Assembly: GCA_905221605.1 (NCBI GenBank)
Contig: CAJNDS010002431.1
Span: 351,089-415,088 of the forward strand
Reading direction: 5' to 3'
Origin: Symbiodinium natans
Lineage: Eukaryota > Sar > Dinophyceae > Suessiales > Symbiodiniaceae
DNA: 64,000 nucleotides
Shown here one piece after another: positions 22,601 to 33,039 of the stretch. Both the position numbers and the translations under genes were made by a program. The notes below the pieces were generated by a model, which was given only the letters and a program-made list of their open reading frames with translations, did not search any database and was not told the DNA's origin. The number at the start of each line of letters is the position of its first letter. Within the stretch, counting starts at the first letter, position 1.

Positions 22601-23781
22601 TGCTCATTTGCAAATGCGTTCGTGCACCCTCTGCGGGGATCGTGCGTGTCCAGATGCCTTTTACAGTGTGTTTTTGCGCATTTGCAAATGCGTTCGTGCA
22701 CCTTCTGCGGGGATCGTGCGTGTCCAGATGCTTTTTACAGTGTGTTTTTGCGCATTTGCAAATGCGTTCGTGCACCCTCTGCGGGGATCGTGGGTGTCGA
22801 GATGCGTTTTACAGTGTGTTTTTGCGCATTTGCAAATGCGTTCGTGCACCCTTTGCGGGGATCGTGGGTGTCGAGATGCGTTTTACAGTGTGTTTTTGCT
22901 CATTTGCAAATGCGTTCGTGCACCCTCTGCGGGCATCGTCTGTGTCGACATGCGTTTTACAGTGTGTTTTTGCTCATTTGCAAATGCGTTCGTGCACCCT
23001 CTGCGGGGATCGTGGGTGTCGACATGCGTTTGCAATGCGTTCGTGCACCCTCTGCGGGGATCGTGGGTGTCGACATGCGTTTTACAGTGTGTTTTGCGCA
23101 TTCGTAACTTCGTTCGCCGAACCCTCTGCCGTGATCGCACGCGTGCATTTTTTGTTAGGCGCTGACCTATTTTTCTGCTCTTTGTGTTCCAAAATGACCC
23201 TTTCTCGTGTTCCGAAATGACTCCCTGCTGTGTTCCAAAATGACTCCCTTCTGTGTTCCAAAATGACCCCTTACCCTTGTCTGGGCTACTCGACCCTAAA
23301 CCCTAAACCCTAAACTCTACACCCTAAACCCTAAACCCTAAGCTGCTTGAAGGCTTTCTGGGGTTCGGGCTGCGATGCCCTCTGTCTTCCCCCCTGTGGC
23401 TGCAGTTTCCGTTCTGGTGACAGCGCGCCTCAGCCTCGGGCCCAGCGAAGGTGGTTTCGGGTTTCGGGTTTCGGGTTTAGGGTTTAGGGTTTAGGTTTGG
23501 GCTTAGTAACAACAATCATCGTGATTGCAATCAGAACAGTGATCGCCATCATCGCCATGGTACTACAAAAAGTAGTTGAACTAGCATTCGCAGTCATGAC
23601 TCTTCGAAGAAAAAGGAAGCAGGCTTGCAGTGTCCTGTTGTGAAACTATGACCTGAAAGGGACCCTAAACCCTAAACCCTAAACCCTAAACCCTAAACCC
23701 TAAACCCTAAACCCTAAACCCCAAACCCTAAACCCTAAACCCTGTAGGTGCATGAAATGTGGCTCCCACGCCGGCTGCTAA
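19696..23781 (+). CDS. Candidate multi-exon gene with a cysteine-rich C-terminus
   Basis: Exon 19696-19786 (acceptor CCAAG, donor GTAGGG) contains an ATG at 19720 and reads MPSRGLLPNLLQTIEAW. A weaker exon is 20664-20709 (donor GTACGA). Exon 23353-23450 reads GCDALCLPPCGCSFRSGD, and 23748-23781 continues in phase as CMKCGSHAGC followed by TAA, giving a short cysteine-rich tail that could bind metal or form disulphides. The last two exons fit in phase; the first two do not, so exons are missed or two genes are mixed. Frame 2 of exon 23353 is also open and looks like a signal peptide (MPSVFPPVAAVSVLVTA), so a gene start at 23376 is an alternative. The intron before 23353 holds the 2.4 kb composite repeat. 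Confidence 0.35.
20181..20282. repeat. Palindromic element, family 4, copy a
   Basis: GGGATGTTCCCCCCTTTTAC ... AAGGGGGAACCTCCC with CTAACGTCC / GGACTGTTAG inner arms. A second copy is at 51160-51241. Confidence 0.7.
20307..20385. repeat. Array of the 8-bp variant CCCTAACA
   Basis: Nine to ten units of CACCCTAA between ordinary CCCTAAA units. Confidence 0.95.
21009..21512. repeat. 9-bp minisatellite TTTCC(A/T)TGG
   Basis: About fifty units of TGGTTTCCT or TGGTTTCCA. Because the unit is a multiple of three, long artificial frames such as WFPWFPWFP appear on both strands; none looks like a gene. Confidence 0.9.
21513..22240. repeat. Tandem array of about 112-bp units
   Basis: Seven copies start at about 21543, 21658, 21747, 21861, 21974, 22083 and 22198, each with AAGCCGTGCAAGCTTGCTTC, a 25-bp AT-rich part, CATCATGCA and a C/G-rich palindromic core. 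Two diverged copies recur at about 27470-27650, so the unit is also dispersed. Confidence 0.88.
22241..23140. repeat. Tandem array of 74-bp units
   Basis: About twelve copies of a 74-bp unit containing TTTGCAAATGCGTTCGTGCA and CTCTGCGGGGATCGTG. The unit is not a multiple of three, so similar peptides appear in all three frames. TTTGCAAATGCG resembles an octamer-like palindrome. Array function unknown. Confidence 0.9.
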
Positions 23782-24207
23782 GCCCAAACCCTCATTTGAG
23801 CTACGGGCTGACGGGAGATTGTAGAATGCAATGGGCGAAGGTTTAGGGTTTAGGGTTTAGGGTTTAGGGTTTGGGGTTTGGGGTTTAGGGTTTAGGGTTT
23901 AGGGTTTAGGGGGAAAGGGTGTAGGGTTTAGGGTTTCGGGTTTAGGGTTTAGAGTGGGTATTTCTCTGTCACTTGACAGGCTACTTGCCGGGTGAATGCT
24001 TGAGTTGAAAAGGCTGAACTCTAAACCCTAAACCCTAAACCCTACACCCCAAACCCGAAACCCGAAACACTAAACCCTAAACCCTAAACCCTAAACCCTA
24101 AACCCTAAACCCTAAACCCTAAACCCTAAACCCTACACCCTAAACCCTAAACCCTAAACCCTATACCCTAAACCCTAAACCGTAAACCCTAAAGGTCTCC
24201 GTGGCAG

Positions 24208-26024
24208 CGCTTTGCACAGCACCCGGCCCCTGGCGGTCGCCCCAAGAGAAAAGATGCAGAGGGCGCCCCCAAGGGGGTTTAGGATTCAGGGTTGCAGGGT
24301 TGTAGGGTTTAGGCTTTAGGGTTTGGGGTTTAGGGTTTAGGGTTTCAGGTTTGAGTGTAAGTTTCAAGGGCTCTGGCGCCCCCAACGGATTTTAGGATTC
24401 AGTGCTTGTTTGCTTTAGGTTTCAGGTTCTCAGTGTAGGTTTCATGGGTTTAGGGCTTGAGGATTAAGGGTGGGTATCAAAGGTTCAGGTGTTAAGTGCG
24501 GGTTTCACGCGGTTGGGGTTTGGGGGGATTTAGGGTTTGTAAGTTTGTGGGTGCTGGCGTACCCTCATTCCTTGTCGTTTGCGGGGGGCTAAGGTTCCCT
24601 TATCTCATATAAACCCCATGGACGAAAAGGGTCAGCCTTCTTTAAAGCCTGAACCCAAACCGGTCGAAAGCCTAAACCTGGAATACCCTTAGCCCCAAAC
24701 CCCAAGCCCTAAACCCCGAAACGCCAAAAGCCAATCCAGCCCTAAAGCACCCTAGACCCGAAAACTGAATACCCTTGAAGTCCTTCCTTCCTTCCTTCAT
24801 CCCATGGCATGTGGGTGTTTACGAAAGTAGGGGACCCCCAACATTAATTAATCCCAAAATAGTAGGCTCACTTATATCAGGGACCCCGATAGACTTAAAA
24901 CCCTACACCCTAAAGCCTAAACCCAAAACCCTAAACCCTAAACCCTAAACCCCAAACCCTAAACCCTAAACCCTGAACCCTAACTTCGGCAACGCCCATG
25001 CGGGTGTACGAAGCCCGAAGCCCCTAAAGCCCCGAACCCCCGAAATGCCCTGCACCCTGTCTGGCTGCAAGGCAGCAGGGCTTCAACACACTCAACTAGG
25101 GTTTAGGGTTTAGGGTTTAGGGTTTAGGGTTTAGGGTTTAGGGTTTAGGGTTTAGGGTTCAGGGTGTGCAGATTTGCAGGTGGCAGCTTTTTTGTCCAGG
25201 AGGGCTCAACAAGACAAAACTCAGCCACGGATTCTGGCTCGAAGTCTGGGCAAGCTGGGCGCTTACTAGGACCCTCCAGCGACCTCGAAGGGTTTAGGGT
25301 TTAGGGTTTAGGGGTTAGGGTTTAGGGTTTAGGGTCTAGGGCAAGTAGAAGCAGGATTCTGTTGGGAGTTGAGGGTTCAAGATTTGAGAGAAAAGGCTTT
25401 CAACTCAAAAGCCCAAGAACTCCACCCGAGCAACTCAAAGACCTGTTCAGAAACTGGGCCATAGGGTTGCGGGGATAATTGGGTTTAGGGTTTAGGGTGT
25501 TTGGGGTTTAGGGTTTAGGGTTTAGGGTTTAGGGCTTGAGACGGCTCAAGATTGAGGGCCAAGAGGTTAGACCCAACAACCTTAACTCGCCGATCGTCTG
25601 GTACTTGTCTTGCGGTGCCTCATGCAGCAACATGCAGGCAGGACTGACCCTCGATCCGAAACCCAAAACCGTACCCTAAACCCTAAACCCTAAACCCAAA
25701 ACCCAAAACCCTAGACCGAATCCCCAAGAGCGGTCTGGCGGTCTAGAGACTGAGACTTGGTTCGGATTTGCCTGGGTTCCTAAGATTTGGGCCTTGCAGG
25801 CCGCTGTGGGGGGGGGGGGGGGGGTGTTTAGGGTTTAGGGTTTAGGGTTCAGGGTTTAGGGTGAGGGTTGAGGGTTTAGGGTAACCCAGGCCCAAAATGC
25901 TGAAGCGTTTGGAGCCCAAAAGCAAGGACATATGGAGATTCCCGATCGGCTCTGCTCTTTGGAGTATAGAAAGATCCCGAAAAAAGACTGCATCGGCGTG
26001 CTTTCGCAGCGGTGGGTGGGCTGA
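24208..26024 (+). CDS. Candidate five-exon gene, 3' end at 26024
   Basis: Exons 24208-24276, 25200-25291, 25571-25637, 25755-25805 and 25890-26024 join without a phase break (414 nt, 138 codons) and end at TGA 26022-26024. Donors at 24277 and 25292 are GTTTAG from the following telomeric array. The first exon is basic (RPKRKDAEGAPK), the third has VWYLSCGASCSNMQ, the fourth is aromatic and hydrophobic (TWFGFAWVPKIWAL), and the last is mixed charged (GHMEIPDRLCSLEYRKIPKK). I do not recognise the family. No start codon was found; the gene begins upstream of 24208, perhaps with exon 23748 read in another frame. Exon 25200 has a second open frame. Confidence 0.45.
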
Positions 26025-26109
26025 AGACTTAGGGTTTAGGGTTTAGGGTTTAGGGTTTCGGGTTTAGGGTTTAGGGTTTAGGGATAGGGTTTAGGGTTTA
26101 GGGTTTAGG

Positions 26110-26910
26110 CAGCGCACAAAAGATCACAATCAAACATAGCGAAGCACGCAGAATCAAGCTTGATCAGTGTGTGGTAGGGACTTGTGGGCGTCAATCGGCA
26201 ACGAGAATCCCAAACTCAGTCTCAAACATAGGCAAGCAGCACACGAAATGCCAACATCCGTAATAGAACAGTGAAACACACAAACCAAATTTGATCAGCG
26301 CCTGTTGGGGAATGAGGAGGGATAATCGGCAAGGAAAATCATCCCAAACGGAGTCGCAAACATAGGCAAGCCGCACGCGAAATGCCAACATTCAACAAAG
26401 CAACAGTGCACCACAACAACAGCGAAACCCAAAATCAAGTTCGATCAGTGTGCCGTATGGAATCACAAGGGCAAATCGGCAGCGAGCGGGTAAAGGTCAA
26501 GTTTGATCAGTGTGCCGTCTGGAATCACAAGGGCAAATCGGCAGCGAGCATGTAAAAGCGACCTTCAAGAAAAAACAAGCCGAATAGCACACCAAAGACC
26601 ACCATGCACAATTTAGCTTTGATCCGTACAGAATTTTGAGGCCCGATCGGCAACGAGATTCCGAAACTGAGTTTTTTTAATATGAGCAAGCAGCACACCA
26701 AAGATCGACATTCGCAAGTAAACAGCGAAGCATAAAACATGAAACTCGATACTTGCGTGGTAGAGAATTGCAAAGTGGGCCAATCCATGGCGCACATGTT
26801 TTCTTTCAATCACAAGCAAGCAAGCAGTAGAATAAGGATTGACGTCCACAGCGAACGCACACAAAGCAAGCCAAACAGAAGCAATACAACAACCCATGAT
26901 CAAGTTCAGA
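26110..26910. repeat. Degenerate satellite, units of about 65-190 bp
   Basis: Recurring blocks contain GATCAGTGTG, AATCGGCAACGAGAATCCC and CAAGCAGCACACGAAATGCC in changing spacing. One unit (26440-26490) is repeated almost unchanged at 26505-26555. The sequence is A-rich and unlike the rest of the window. Confidence 0.75.
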
Positions 26911-26946
26911 ACTAAGGTGTAGGAACCTGCATGCGTGCGTGACTGT

Positions 26947-27060
26947 TATATATATATATATATATGTATATGTGTGTGTACATATACATATAAATATAAA
27001 TTATATATATATATATATATATCATATCATATCATATTATATTATATTATATTATATTGT
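26947..27060. repeat. TA-rich microsatellites
   Basis: (TA)n at 26947-26964 and 27001-27021 followed by ATATC and ATATT tandem units. A further (TA)n lies at 27213-27232. Confidence 0.95.
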
Positions 27061-27241
27061 ATTATATTGAAATATATATAAATCCAGAGTTCGTAGAGGC
27101 ATTCGTCGGAACCGTGCCTTTGCTGCTGCACCATATATGTTTGAAAGCTGGAAACGCTACGCGTGCAGAAAATGCAACTAAGGGCTTGAGATCGGAGATG
27201 CAAGGCGTAAATGTATATATATATATATATATGGTTTATAT

Positions 27242-27360
27242 ATGTAGAGTAGATGGTGTATATTGTATATAGTATACATAGTATACATAGTCTACATAGT
27301 ATACATAGTATACATAGTGTACATAGTGTACATAGTATACATAGTATACATGGTGTAAGA
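27242..27360. repeat. 9-bp minisatellite GTATACATA
   Basis: About twelve units with single-base variants (GTGTACATA, GTCTACATA). Each unit contains the palindrome GTATAC. Confidence 0.9.
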
Positions 27361-27978
27361 TATACAGAGTATACTAAGTTTACATAGTATACATAGTGGA
27401 CCTAGTATGCGCAGTATGCTTTGTATGCACAGTCTATATACTATACCCCCCTCTCCAGCCCCGTTTGTTTTATTCTTTAAAGCTGTGCAAGCCTGCTTTA
27501 ACACCGTCTGATTTTTTCCAACGCCATCATGCGAGCATTGTTTTGCTACTGGGCGGGGGGGGGGGGGGGGAACCCCCCGCTTTTTATGGGGGGGGGGGGG
27601 GGGAACCCCCCGCTTTTTATGAGCCGTGCAAGCTTGCGTCAACACCGTATGAGCCCCTTCCAACCGACGACAGCTTCGCATTTGGCGAACGCACACGTCC
27701 ACGAGCGACGACAGTTTCACATTTGGCGATGCAGACTTCCAAAATTTTAAAGCGACGATAGTTTCGCATTTTGCGAAGGCGACATGGACGCGCACGGCGC
27801 CTAGGCGTGAGCGCGATGTCCAACATCGCGAATTGCAAATCCCCTTAGTCTGGATGCACGCAGCGAACCACCCAACGGCACAAAACACACGAAACCACGC
27901 GCCTGCCACGTTTTCAGGATGCATCGGTCGACTTCCACCTGCAAGCGCCAAATTATGCGCACAGGGCCTAGGCGGTCG

Positions 27979-28034
27979 ACTGTTTGTTTGTTTGTTTGTT
28001 TGTTTGTTTGTTTGTTTTTTTTTTTATTTTTTTT
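27979..28034. repeat. (GTTT)n tract running into poly-T
   Basis: Nine TTTG units followed by T-rich sequence. Confidence 0.95.
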
Positions 28035-29012
28035 GATCCTCGGCGGCTTGTGTTTTTTGATATTTTCTGAAACACGTTTTGATCCGGCAGCCGATGGGCA
28101 AGATCTACTTCTTCCTGTTTGCGAATCATGGTGGAATGTCGTTAATCCAGGGCAAGCTGGCAATGCAGCAGTATTTTGCAACATTTCACGATGTTGATGC
28201 TACTCAGTTCCTGCTTCGCCTTGGCTTGATTCCCAACTGCCCGTAGGCTTTTTCTGGCAGGCTGCCATTTAACTTTTAAGGTCTCAGTCCGAGCTGCTGC
28301 CATGTGGCATGCGAAGTAGTCTCCAAAGGCAATCGATCTGCACGTGACGCATGCGTGCAGCACGAGCGCGAACAGGCCAGTGTGCTTGCTTGCTTGGCAT
28401 GGCTTGATCGTTTTTGGGAAGCTCGGGCAGAATCATCCTGTGGCACGGCAGGAAGCGAAGCTCATCGTGCCCAAGGCCTCCGCGAGGCAGATGGGCAAGA
28501 TTGCGGCAAGATGCTTGTGAAACTTTGTGGGGTAGAGCCTGTCGGTCGGCCAATAGCATGTCAGGCGCAAACGCCAAGCAGACGAGATGAGCTGATCTGA
28601 CTGAGCCCATTGACTGAGGGAGCCTATCTACTCGTCCCAGCTTCTTTCTGCTGATTCTTCTACAAAAACTCGGCTCAATCAACAAATTGTTGGCGTTGTT
28701 CAGAAGCCAACATGCGCTGGCAGGCTGGTGCAGAGTTAACCGTTTCTTCCCGAAGTCCTTCCGACGGACGCTCCCAATGCAGATTTCGGTGCAAAACGTC
28801 CATGGTAAAAGTTTGTTTGCAGCGCTTATATTCCAAGATTTGTTGCCGGGTACACGGCAGTCTGTTTGCTGCCATTCCTGTCTTTCAACTCCGACCTTAG
28901 GCCCCGAGGCCATGTATCTGAAGGTATCGGAAAAGTCTGTGGGGCAGCATCAGGGATGCGGGACTCAACTACAGGGAAGCAGCAGGATGCCCAAAAACAC
29001 AAACCCGAGGGG

Positions 29013-29055
29013 CAGACAGAGAGAGAGAGAGAGGGACAGAGACAGAGACAGAGAC

Positions 29056-29147
<92 letters not shown>

Positions 29148-29250
29148 GTCTCCCTTCGGGGGGATCTCATGCGCTGGAAGGAAGGAAGGAAGGAAGGAAG
29201 AGAGAGAGAGAGAGAGAGACAGAGAGAGAGGGAGAGGGAGAGAGATCCTG
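29013..29250. repeat. GA-rich microsatellite
   Basis: (GA)n interspersed with GACA and GAAG units. Long RERERE or LSLSLS frames on both strands are artefacts of the repeat. Confidence 0.95.
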
Positions 29251-29334
29251 TAAACACTCTGGGGCTTAGGGTTTAGGGTCTAAACCCCAAACCCCATACT
29301 TTAGACCCTAAACCCTGGGGTTCCCACTTTCCAG

Positions 29335-30630
29335 ATGAGTACTTGCCGCCCACGGGGGAGATGGATCCCTACGCCAAGAGCAAGGATCGTCGTGCAGGAG
29401 GTTGTTTCCGGGTCGGAATACAGGGGTTTAGGGTTTAGGGGGGAGGATTACTAATACTATTCCCTTGATGGTCCCGCTGGCTTTTTGCGTGAGAGCCAGG
29501 GCTTGCCCTCCACTTCGATTAGGTAGGGTTTAGGGTTTAGGGTTTAGGGTTTAGGGTTTAGGGTTTAGGGTTTAGGGTTTAGGGTTTAGGGTCTTGGGGT
29601 TGGGGTGTTATGGCTGTAGGCTTTGTCTACTGTCATGGACTCTACCTTGGACCCCTAAGGTAGCGCCCTTGGGTTTGGGCACCCTTTAGACCTTTTTAGT
29701 AGTATATTCAGGGGACCTCTTGGGGGTACAGGGTTTAGTGTTTAGGGTTTAAGGTTTAGGGGTGTAGGGTTTAGGGTTTAGGGTTCAGGGTTTAGGGTTT
29801 AGGGTTTAGGGTTTAGGGTTTAGGGTTTAGGGGTACATCCCTGTATGACTCCGTTGATACTGGTGGCTTTGAAGTGCATGCATGGTGATGATGTTGGGTT
29901 GCTGGCACGAGTGTTTGTCGAAATGGGAGGATTGCCGTCCAGAATTCCCAACATCCTGACCCCACAGTCCCACCTCAATCCCAGATAGCCCTAAACCCCA
30001 AACCCCAAACCCCAAACCCCAAACCCTAAACCCTAAACCCTAAATCAAACCTACAACCTTAACTCTGTGATTGCTAAGCACCATCCTCTTGTTCACAGCT
30101 TCGTGCAGGCGCTGCTGACAGGGCTCCTGGCCGGGCCAGTACCTGAAGGGGCCGTGAACTTCCGGTCTTTGGGATTTTACGGTTTAGGTTTTAGGGTTTA
30201 GAGTTTTGGTTTTGGGGCTCAAGGTTTAGGGTTGGGGGTTTAGGGTTTAGGGTTGAGGGATTTGGGACTTGAGGATGTCAGAGTTTCACGCTTGAGGGTT
30301 ACCGGGCTGACCCTAAACCCCGAAACCCTAAACCCATAAAGCTCCCAGTGTTCAAGGGCCCTATGGGTTGAGGTCTGCGGTTCAGGGTTTAGGGTTTAGG
30401 GTTTAGGGTTCAGGGTTGTTCTAGGGTGTGGCTTATGGGATCAACTTCAGGGTTCAGGGTTTCGGGGTTTAGGGTTTCGGGTTTCGGGGTTTAGGAGCAT
30501 GGCTCACATCTTTATTGAAGTAGTCAATCCTGACGTAGCAGAGGGCCCAGATTTCATGACGACATGTCCAAATCATTGGCGGGCACAGAGGATTCGGCAT
30601 ATACGGATACTTCCGGCAAACTTTCACTAG
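29335..30630 (+). CDS. Candidate three-exon gene, 94 aa
   Basis: Exons 29335-29400, 30079-30164 and 30498-30630 join in phase to 95 codons including TAG at 30628-30630. The ATG at 29335 follows CCAG directly, as expected for a spliced-leader acceptor next to a start codon. The middle exon is hydrophobic (SFVQALLTGLLAGPVPEG), and the last begins MAHIFIEVVNPDVAEGPDF and ends with a basic stretch (WRAQRIRHIRIL). The gene follows the 3.3 kb telomere-poor island. Another reading takes 29335 as an internal exon (frame EYLPPTGEMDPYAKSKD) and 30099 as the second acceptor. No known family was recognised. Confidence 0.4.
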
Positions 30631-31329
30631 TTTTCACGTGTAGTCTGTGTCAACCAAGTTGCGAAACACCGATGTAAAACGGTCCACGAAACTGCATTTG
30701 GCAAAATTTGTGTTTTAGAGCCGGTGGTAGTATGTTTTTGGATTTTTTCGGCTACTTGATTTGTGGCCGCGGCCTTCTATGTTGTAGAAAGAAGCAAAAA
30801 ACGAAGCAACTTGCTGTGTTTTGGGCATGTTAGCAGACGGTTTGAACACTTGTGACAGTGCGTCTGGATGCAGAAACATCAAGCTTTCTTTTTAAAAGGC
30901 AAAAATGCGAAACTGTCCATTGTTGTGGGCCCATTGCATCATGTTGTATAAGGAAGCAAAAACCGCTCAAAATTGCAGTGTTTTGGCCATGGTTCGGATA
31001 ACATGGTCGTGACCATCCCCCCCCCCCCCCCCACCCACCCCCCGCCAACCACACCCCCCCCCCACCCCTGGTGACCCACGTTTTCGCGCAAATGTGGGGG
31101 ACGTACCCAGGATTTAGAGTTTAGGTTGGGGGTTCAGTTCGGGGGTTTAGGGTTTAGGGTTTGGGGTTCAGGGGTTTAGGGTTCAGGGTTCAGGGTTCAG
31201 GGTTCACCCCTAAACCCTAAACCCTAAGCCAAAACCCTAAACCCTAAACCCTAAACCCTAGTGTTTCGGAGTTCAGGGTTTAGGGCTGAGGGCTCAGGGA
31301 CTAATTCAACGACTGGGGTTTGGCTGCAG
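30631..31329. other. Intergenic stretch after the 94-aa gene
   Basis: 30631-31110 is unique, AT-richer and free of telomeric motif, then a poly-C region (31018-31070) and telomeric blocks from 31110. No exon was supported in the first part; it fits a 3' UTR and spacer. Confidence 0.45.
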
Positions 31330-32841
31330 CCAAGAGTTTCAATCCCAGACCCGAGGCATGTCCAGTGATCGGGCTTTTGGGTTTAGGGTTTAGGGTTTAG
31401 GGCAGTTTAGGGTTTAGGGTTTAGGGTTTAGGGTTTAGGGTTTAGGGTTTAGGGTTTAGGGTTTAGGGTTTAGGGTTTAGGGTTTAGGGTTTAGGCTTCA
31501 GGGTTTATGCCCCACATCGGGCCCTCGCTTGTAAGGTGCGCCTATTCTGCCGTGAGCTTTCAACGCCGGCATGGCCGTAACCTTGCAGGACAGCCAAGCA
31601 CACCCCTAAAGCCCTACTCTAGGGCTTTTGGGGTTACGGGTTTAGGGTCTAGGGTTGAGGGCCTAACCCTTAAACCCCTAAACCCTTATACCCTTAAGCC
31701 CTTAAACCCCGAAACCCCTAAACCCCTAAACCCTTAAACCTGCAAACCCCTGAACCCTAAAGGCCCTTAAACCCTGAAACCTTTAAACTGCCATGAGGGT
31801 TCTAGAGGCTTAGGCCCTTCGGATTTCGGATGACGAAAGGCCTAAGCCCTCATGGCGGGTCTCATCAGGTTGTCCTAGAAACCCCAACATGACCCCGTAA
31901 ACATAATAGGGTCGAACCCATCCAAAAGTACAACAGGTCAGCCTCCCTCCCCCCCCCCCCCCCGAATAAGAAAAAAGAAATCAAAAATTAAAAAGGACGA
32001 GAGCAGTTGGAGCTCCCGAAAACCCGAAACCCGAAACCCTAAACCCTAAACCCTAAACCCTAAACCCTAAACCTTCCAGGACTGGGCGCGCGGTCCATTG
32101 CCATAGGCCCGGCGCCTCGGAAGGCTAGACAGATCTAACGTGAGGTTTCTTCATACTCTAAGGGTGGTTATATGGGCCCCTAGGGTTTAGGGTTTAGGGT
32201 TTGGGGTTTGGGGTTTAGCCCGGAATGTTGTCCCTTACCTTCTTTAGAGGCTTCTGAAGCATGGGCCCCAAAGTTTTGTAGGGTTTATATGGGGTACATA
32301 AGGGGTCCCCCTTTGAAGGGCCCATACTAAGGGACCATGTAACTACCCTGCATTGTGACATTCATACTGATGGCTGTGATGGCTTTGAAGCCATTCACCG
32401 TGAAAGCTCGCTGAAGCTGTCTGTGAAAGAAGGGCCCATGATTCAGGTGAAGCCATACATCCTGCTGGTCAACAGCCCGGTCTTGTTTATCGGAATTTAG
32501 GCTTGTTGGATGGGTCTGCCTTACAATTTGAAGGTTAGCTGCTCTCCCCTGGAAAGAATCGGCGATCCCTGAACCCTACGCCCGAGTTTCTTCAGCCTGC
32601 CCGATGGGCCAACCAGCTGACCCGGTGCCCGATTTTGCGTGTACCAAAATTTGCCAAACCAAAGTTTAGGGTTTAGGGTTTAGGGTTTAGGGTTTGGGGT
32701 TTGGGGTTTAGGGTTTAGGGTTTAGGGTTTAGGGTTTAGGGTTCGGTGTTTAGGCTTTCGGCTTTGGGGCTTGGGGTATTTAAGATGAAGAGTGGCGAGG
32801 CCCTCTCCTTGTCTGAAACCCTTCGAGAATCTAGTCCCTGA
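31330..32841 (+). CDS. Candidate five-exon gene, 3' end at 32841
   Basis: Exons 31330-31380, 31502-31535, 32080-32123, 32596-32663 and 32785-32841 are in phase and end at TGA 32839-32841. The fourth reads CPMGQPADPVPDFACTKICQ and its donor is GTTTAG of a telomeric array. The start lies upstream and was not found. A further open exon-like stretch at about 32426-32494 (LSVKEGPMIQVKPYILLV) does not fit this chain; it may be an alternative exon or belong to another transcript. No family recognised. The stop is only 33 bp before the candidate start of the next gene. Confidence 0.4.
31787..31853. repeat. Hairpin, about 22-bp arms
   Basis: GCCATGAGGG and GGCTTAGGCCCTTCG at the left mirror GAAAGGCCTAAGCCCTCATG at the right. 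A strong foldback inside a candidate intron. Confidence 0.75.
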
Positions 32842-32874
32842 ACCCTAAACACCTCAAGCCCCAAAAGCTCCTCG

Positions 32875-33000
32875 ATGTCCCTCGCCAGAAAGAGCCCTCA
32901 AGCCATCCGCACCCTGCAAGCCCCCGAAAGCCCTGAAGCCCCAAAACATCCTCAGGGCTTAGGGTTTAGGGCTTAGGGCTTAGGGTTTAGGGTTTAGGGT

Positions 33001-33039
<39 letters not shown>

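Larger units (their letters stand above)
20878..23272. mobile_element. 2.4 kb composite element with inverted arms of 24-bp repeats
   Basis: The left arm (20878-20970) has four copies of a 24-bp unit containing GGTCATTTTGGAACGCG. The right arm (23184-23271) has four copies in inverse orientation (TGTTCCAAAATGACC). Between them lie three different tandem arrays. Inverted ends around a filler suggest a non-autonomous transposable element that has collected or generated satellites, or a large foldback element. No transposase frame was found: the long open frames inside are the array read in all frames. Confidence 0.6.
26025..29334. other. Telomere-motif-poor island between two gene models
   Basis: It holds, in order: two short telomeric blocks, a degenerate satellite (26110-26910), AT microsatellites (26947-27060, 27213-27235), a 9-bp minisatellite (27242-27360), two C/G-rich repeat units (27470-27650), degenerate ~53-bp repeats (27660-27790), a GTTT tract, unique sequence (28030-29000) and a GA tract. 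Open frames of up to 219 codons exist on the - strand but have biased composition. I see no gene I would defend. Confidence 0.6.

Noticed and set aside
22241-23140. CRISPR-like array
   Set aside because: The 74-bp repeats are contiguous with no unique spacers, and the context is nuclear eukaryotic.
21864-23220. Open frames of 433 and 331 codons with repeated cysteine-rich motifs
   Set aside because: They are the 112-bp and 74-bp tandem arrays read through; equivalent peptides appear in the other frames and on the - strand.
27292-27951. - strand frame of 219 codons
   Set aside because: It crosses a GTATACATA minisatellite (TMYTMYTM), poly-G tracts and repeat units; no continuous protein-like composition.
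28284-28913. - strand frame of 209 codons
   Set aside because: Not repetitive, but overlapping + strand frames of similar length exist, no domain is recognisable and it lacks the exon setting of other genes here. I would revisit it with transcript data.
28687-29257. RERERE / LSLSLS frames
   Set aside because: Produced by the GA microsatellite.
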